Below, in pieces: positions 35,096 through 38,977 of a DNA stretch of 38,977 nucleotides. The stretch is taken from assembly GCA_030452985.1 (NCBI GenBank), contig JAKDLG010000028.1, positions 1-38,977 of the forward strand. Reading direction: 5' to 3'. The notes under the pieces are model-generated. The model ran no database searches and was not told where the DNA came from. It saw only the letters and a program-made list of their open reading frames with translations. Each line of letters opens with the position of its first letter. The stretch's first letter is position 1. The stretch comes from Humibacillus sp. Lineage in GTDB: Bacteria; Actinomycetota; Actinomycetes; Actinomycetales; Dermatophilaceae. A program made the translations under genes and the position numbers.

Positions 35096-36061
35096 TCAGC
35101 GGGGGCAGGCCTCGACCGGCACGGAGGCTCGTCGCGAGGCCCGCACCCCGAGCAGCGAGTCGACGGTCAGCACGAGCAGGGCGACCCAGACGATGCCGAA
35201 CCCGATCCAGCGCTCACGCGGCATGTGCTCCCCGAGAAAGAGCACGGCGCACAGCAGCTGCATCACCGGTGTGATGAACTGGAGCAGCCCGATCGTCACG
35301 AGGGGGATGCGGCGGGCGGCCGCGGCGAAGCAGAGCAGGGGGATGGCCGTGGCGACCCCGGACCCGACCAGCAGTGCGGTGTGCGCGCCTCCGTACTGAC
35401 CGAACGTGAGCCCGCCGGTGGTGCCGACCACGATGAGCACGACCACGGCGATCGGCGCCAGCACCACGGTCTCGATCGTCAGCCCGTGCAGCGCCTTGAG
35501 GGTGGCGCCGACCTTCTTCTTGATCAGGCCGTAGGTGGCGAACGAGATGGCGAGCGTCAGAGCCACCACGGGTACCTTGCCGCCCACCACGCCCAGGTAG
35601 ACGCCCGCGACGACGCCGACGCCGACGGCGACCCACTGCAGCACGCGCAGCCGCTCGCCTAGCACGACCACGCCCAGCGCAACGGTCACGAGGGGGTTGA
35701 GGAAGTAGCCGAGGGCGGCGTCACTGGTGTTGCCCGAGGTCACCGCCGCCACGTAGACGGTCCAGTTGACCGCCAGGAAGATCGCGGCGACGGTGATACC
35801 GGCGATCAGCTTGGGGCGACGCAGCAGCGGCCTGACCCAGGTGAAGTCACGCCGGAAGAGCAGCACGATCGCGCAGAAGAGCAGGGTCCACAGGATGCGG
35901 TGGGCGAGGATCTCCCACGCGCCGGCCGGCTTCAGGGCGTCGAAGTAGAGCGGGAACAGACCCCAGAGGCCGTACGCGGCGAACCCGAACAGGGCACCCC
36001 GGCCCACCTCGTTGGTGGGCGCCCCGACGGTGGCCGGGGTCAGGGTGTCGCGTGAGGTCAC
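35096..36061 (-). CDS. rarD: EamA-family transporter RarD
   Basis: This is a 321-aa inner-membrane protein with about ten helices in two EamA repeats. The opening GALFGFAAYGLWGLFPLYFDALKPAGAWEILAHRILWTLLF is diagnostic for RarD, and FGQYGGAHTALLVGSGVATAIPLLCFAAAARRIPL and QFITPVMQLLCAVLFLGE fit the second half. The substrate is not established for the family, although chloramphenicol sensitivity is linked to it in E. coli-type homologues. Its start overlaps the korB stop by ATGA, so it is translated from the kor transcript. Confidence 0.93.
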   Translation of the reverse strand: MTSRDTLTPATVGAPTNEVGRGALFGFAAYGLWGLFPLYFDALKPAGAWEILAHRILWTLLFCAIVLLFRRDFTWVRPLLRRPKLIAGITVAAIFLAVNWTVYVAAVTSGNTSDAALGYFLNPLVTVALGVVVLGERLRVLQWVAVGVGVVAGVYLGVVGGKVPVVALTLAISFATYGLIKKKVGATLKALHGLTIETVVLAPIAVVVLIVVGTTGGLTFGQYGGAHTALLVGSGVATAIPLLCFAAAARRIPLVTIGLLQFITPVMQLLCAVLFLGEHMPRERWIGFGIVWVALLVLTVDSLLGVRASRRASVPVEACPR

Positions 36062-37152
36062 CCGCCCACGGTCCAGGTGTCCCTTCCGGCGAGCAGGGCG
36101 TCGATGTCGGCGTCCGTGACTGGGCCGGTGCGGGAGGCGGCGATCTGCTCGCGCAGCCCGTCGTCGTAGGTGGGGCGCTGCACGTCGCGGAACACGCCCA
36201 TCGGCACGTGGCCGAGGTCGGGGCTGTCGAGCCGCGAGAGGGCGAACGCGGCTGACGGGTCGGCCGCGCCCGGGTCGTGGACCACGATGCGGGCCGGGTC
36301 GGCCTCCGATCTCGGCACGAACGAGAGCGAGCCGCGGTCGTCGCGCACGACGACGTTCTCACCGGCGCCGACCTGCTCACCGTCGGCCAGGTGCAGGATG
36401 CGGGCGGCGGCCTCGGTGCGGTCCTTCAGCACGTCGAACACCCCGTCGTTGAAGATCGGGCAGTTCTGGTAGATCTCGACGAGCGCCGAGCCGCGGTGCT
36501 CGGCGGCGGCGCGCAACACCCCGGTCAGGTGCTGGCGGTCGGAGTCCATGGTGCGGGCCACGAAGCTCGCCTCGGCGCCCAGCGCGAGGGAGACGGGGTT
36601 GAACGGCCGGTCGACCGACCCGAGCGGTGAGCTCTTCGTGACCTGCCCGACGCGCGAGGTGGGGGAGTACTGGCCCTTCGTCAGGCCGTAGATCTCATTG
36701 TTGAACAACAAGATCTTGAGGTTGACGTTGCGGCGCAGGGCGTGGATCAGGTGGTTGCCGCCGATCGACAGGGCGTCGCCGTCGCCGGTGACCACCCACA
36801 CCGAGAGGTCGGGCCGGGTCGAGGCGAGGCCGGTGGCGATCGCGGGCGCCCGGCCGTGGATCGAGTGCATCCCGTAGGTGTCGAGGTAGTACGGGAAGCG
36901 CGAGCTGCATCCGATTCCCGAGACGAACACGATGTTCTCGCGCTTGAGCCCCAGCTCGGGGAGGAAGCTCTGAACGGCCGCGAGAATCACGTAGTCACCG
37001 CAGCCCGGGCACCAGCGCACCTCCTGGTCGGAGGTGAAGTCCCTTTTCGTCAGGGTCGCGTCGTCGCCGAGCCGCGGCACGCCCGCGGTGCCGTGACGGG
37101 GGCCTACGGGGGCGGAGCCTTCGCGTGTCGGCATCCCGAGTTCGGTGGTCAT
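36058..37152 (-). CDS. korB: 2-oxoacid:ferredoxin oxidoreductase subunit beta
   Basis: The beta subunit binds thiamine diphosphate and one [4Fe-4S] cluster and, with KorA, oxidises 2-oxoglutarate (or another 2-oxoacid) to the acyl-CoA while reducing ferredoxin. The cluster ligands expected for this family are C48 and C51 (RWCPGCGDY), C82 (SGIGCSSR) and C231 (YQNCPIF). The ThDP/Mg motif is GDGDALSIGG at 123-132, followed after about 20 residues by NNEIYGLTKGQYSPTS. The length of 364 aa is typical for actinobacterial KorB. It overlaps korA and rarD by 4 nt each. Confidence 0.95.
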   Translation of the reverse strand: MTTELGMPTREGSAPVGPRHGTAGVPRLGDDATLTKRDFTSDQEVRWCPGCGDYVILAAVQSFLPELGLKRENIVFVSGIGCSSRFPYYLDTYGMHSIHGRAPAIATGLASTRPDLSVWVVTGDGDALSIGGNHLIHALRRNVNLKILLFNNEIYGLTKGQYSPTSRVGQVTKSSPLGSVDRPFNPVSLALGAEASFVARTMDSDRQHLTGVLRAAAEHRGSALVEIYQNCPIFNDGVFDVLKDRTEAAARILHLADGEQVGAGENVVVRDDRGSLSFVPRSEADPARIVVHDPGAADPSAAFALSRLDSPDLGHVPMGVFRDVQRPTYDDGLREQIAASRTGPVTDADIDALLAGRDTWTVGG

Positions 37153-38977
37153 GTGGCGGACTCCTTCAGCGGCTCGTTCGAGACGGAGGCCACGGCGGCG
37201 GTGATGACGTCGGCGAGCTCGCCCGACGCGAAGGGCAGGCCGCGCACGGAGGTGTGCGACTCGACGTCGACGAGGTACTTCGCCCGCAGCAGCATGGCGA
37301 GCTGCCCGAGGTTCATCTCGGGCACGATGACCCGCTCGTAGGCGCGCAGCACCTCGCCCGTGTTGGACGGGAACGGGTTCAAGTGGCGAAGATGAGCCTG
37401 CGCCACCCTGGCGCCGGTCGCCCGAGCCAGCCGCACGCCGGCGGCGATGGGACCGTAGGTCGACCCCCAGCCGAGCACGAGCACGTCGGCGTCTCCGGTC
37501 GGGTCATCGACCTCGACCGAAGCGATGGTGTCGGCGATGCCGTCGATCTTGGCCTGGCGCAGTCGGGTCATGTGGTCGTGGTTGTCGGGATCGTACGAGA
37601 TGTTGCCGGTGATGTCGGCCTTCTCGATGCCGCCGACGCGGTGCTCGAGGCCCGGGGTGCCGGGGATGGCCCACGGCCGCGCGAGGGTCTCGGGGTCGCG
37701 CAGGTAGGGGTGGAACACCGGGGCCCCCTTGGCGTCGACCCCGTTCGGCTCGGTGGCGAACGTGACCGCGATGTCGGGCAGCTCGCTCGTCCTGGGCAGC
37801 TTCCACGGTTCGGAGCCGTTGGCCAGGTAGCCGTCGGAGAGCACGATCACCGGGGTGCGGTAGGCCGTCGCGATGCGCACTGCCTCGATGGCGATGTCGA
37901 AGCAGTCGGAGGGGGTCGAGGGCGCCACCACGGCGACCGGCGACTCGCCGTTGCGCCCGAAGAGCGCCTGGAGCAGGTCGGCCTGCTCGGTCTTGGTCGG
38001 CAGCCCGGTGGAGGGCCCGCCGCGCTGGATGTCGCAGACGATGAGTGGCAGCTCGAGCGACACGGCCAGACCGATCGTCTCGGCCTTGAGCGCGAGGCCC
38101 GGGCCGGAGGTGGTGGTCACACCGAGGGCCCCGCCGAAGCTGGCGCCGAGTGCTGCCCCCACGCCCGCGATCTCGTCTTCGGCCTGCATCGTCGCCACGC
38201 CGTAGCGCTTGAGCCCCGCGAGGGTGTGCAGGATGTCGGATGCCGGTGTGATCGGGTAGCTGCCGAGAAAGAGGGGAAGGCCGGCGCGGTGCGCAGCGGC
38301 GACCAGGCCCAGCGACAGCGCCACGTTGCCGGTGACGTTGCGGTAGGTGCCGGCATCCATCGTCGCCGGCGACACCTCGTAGGAGACGGCGAAGTCCTCG
38401 GTGGTCTCGCCGTAGTTGAACCCGGCCCGCAACGCGGTCAGGTTGGCCTCGAGGATGTCGGGCTTGTCGGCGAACTTGCTCTTGAGGAAGGCTTCCGTGC
38501 CCTCGGTCGGGCGGGTGTAGAGCCACGAGAGCAGCCCGAGCGCGAACATGTTCTTCGCGCGTTCCTTCTCCTTGCGGGTCAGCTCGGTGAAGGAGGCCAA
38601 CGACTCGACCGCGATCGAGGTGAGGGCGACCGGGTGCACGTGCCACGACTCGAGCGAGCCGTCGTCGAGCGGGCTGACGGTGTAACCGACCTTCGAGAGG
38701 TTGCGCTTGCTGAACTCGTCGGTGTTGACGATGATCGTCGCGCCCCGCCGCAGGTCGCGAAGGTTGGCCTTGAGGGCGGCGGGGTTCATCGCAACGAGCA
38801 CGTCGGGGGCATCGCCGGGCGTGAGCACGTTGTGGTCGGCGAAGTGCAGCTGGAAGCTCGACACCCCCGGCAGGGTGCCCTGGGGCGCGCGAATCTCGGC
38901 CGGGAAGTTGGGCAGCGTCGAGAGGTCGTTGCCGAGCAGCGCGGTCTCTGAGGTGAACCGGTCGCCGGTGAGCTGCA
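37149..38977 (-). CDS. korA: 2-oxoacid:ferredoxin oxidoreductase subunit alpha (5' end outside window)
   Basis: The alpha subunit here is the fused gamma-alpha form. The window contains 608 residues plus the stop. A GTG at 38864 could be taken for a start, but conserved sequence continues upstream to the edge (QLTGDRFTSETALLGNDLST, LPNFPAEIRAPQGTLPGVSS), so the true start lies beyond base 38977, probably only a few tens of codons away. The gamma domain is followed by the alpha domain with LGSYPITPASDILH (pyrimidine/CoA region) and EDEIAGVGAALGASFGGALGVTTTSGPGLAL. It overlaps korB by ATGA. In this phylum the enzyme often serves as the alternative 2-oxoglutarate step of the TCA cycle. Confidence 0.95.
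   Translation of the reverse strand, partial: QLTGDRFTSETALLGNDLSTLPNFPAEIRAPQGTLPGVSSFQLHFADHNVLTPGDAPDVLVAMNPAALKANLRDLRRGATIIVNTDEFSKRNLSKVGYTVSPLDDGSLESWHVHPVALTSIAVESLASFTELTRKEKERAKNMFALGLLSWLYTRPTEGTEAFLKSKFADKPDILEANLTALRAGFNYGETTEDFAVSYEVSPATMDAGTYRNVTGNVALSLGLVAAAHRAGLPLFLGSYPITPASDILHTLAGLKRYGVATMQAEDEIAGVGAALGASFGGALGVTTTSGPGLALKAETIGLAVSLELPLIVCDIQRGGPSTGLPTKTEQADLLQALFGRNGESPVAVVAPSTPSDCFDIAIEAVRIATAYRTPVIVLSDGYLANGSEPWKLPRTSELPDIAVTFATEPNGVDAKGAPVFHPYLRDPETLARPWAIPGTPGLEHRVGGIEKADITGNISYDPDNHDHMTRLRQAKIDGIADTIASVEVDDPTGDADVLVLGWGSTYGPIAAGVRLARATGARVAQAHLRHLNPFPSNTGEVLRAYERVIVPEMNLGQLAMLLRAKYLVDVESHTSVRGLPFASGELADVITAAVASVSNEPLKESAT

Noticed and set aside
37149..38864. Taking GTG 38864 as the start of korA
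   Set aside because: Conserved KorA sequence continues in frame upstream to the window edge, so the gene is simply cut by the window.
1..38977. CRISPR arrays, tRNA and rRNA genes
   Set aside because: No regularly spaced short repeats, no tRNA cloverleaf with a TTCGANTC-like arm in a plausible context, and no rRNA sequence were recognised by eye; a weak tRNA could still be missed.

Overview
The window is GC-rich throughout, with tightly overlapping genes (ATGA and GTGA junctions), GTG and TTG starts and an actinobacterial-type -10 hexamer. Together with the gene content (nuo operon with long hydrophilic tails, korAB next to rarD, DUF6510) this points to an actinobacterium. A relative of the Intrasporangiaceae is my inference and was not tested against any database.

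Bases 155-17521 are core respiratory genes on the + strand. They comprise nuoE to nuoN (NADH:quinone oxidoreductase, complex I; nuoA-D presumably lie left of the window), a polyprenyl diphosphate synthase that probably makes the quinone tail, a fold-type III PLP enzyme preceded by a probable leaderless promoter, and a D-arabinono-1,4-lactone oxidase-type flavoprotein.

Bases 33590-38977 are core genes on the - strand: korA (running off the right edge) and korB for 2-oxoacid:ferredoxin oxidoreductase, rarD, and fumC. Both core blocks serve central carbon and electron flow and look intact.

Between them, about 17.66-33.46 kb, lies what I read as an accessory island. The best evidence is a small gene cut in two: its first 14 codons sit at 17617-17658 and the rest, on the same strand, at 33465-33671. 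A decayed Tn554-type TnpC remnant lies just inside the right end. The island holds: (i) a seven-gene minus-strand operon (two classical alpha/beta hydrolases, one epoxide-hydrolase-like enzyme, a cupin, a flavin-binding PPOX protein, a chimera of a cytochrome oxidase subunit I head with a ferredoxin-reductase tail, and a DUF6510 zinc-ribbon protein); (ii) a divergent three-gene signalling operon (receiver-only protein, LuxR-type response regulator, soluble histidine kinase with five GAF units); (iii) an NhaA antiporter fused to a DsbA-like thioredoxin domain; (iv) another hydrolase with a broken cNMP-binding-domain fragment; (v) a lipase-family gene with a single in-frame stop; (vi) a TDT/SLAC1-family membrane transporter; and (vii) about 1 kb of degraded DNA.

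The most notable points are the split gene that defines the island, the in-frame CtaD-reductase chimera, a diverged 55-bp element present twice about 10 kb apart, the divergent multi-GAF signalling/hydrolase pair, and a NuoE tail with three TVRR repeats. No rRNA, tRNA or CRISPR array was seen.
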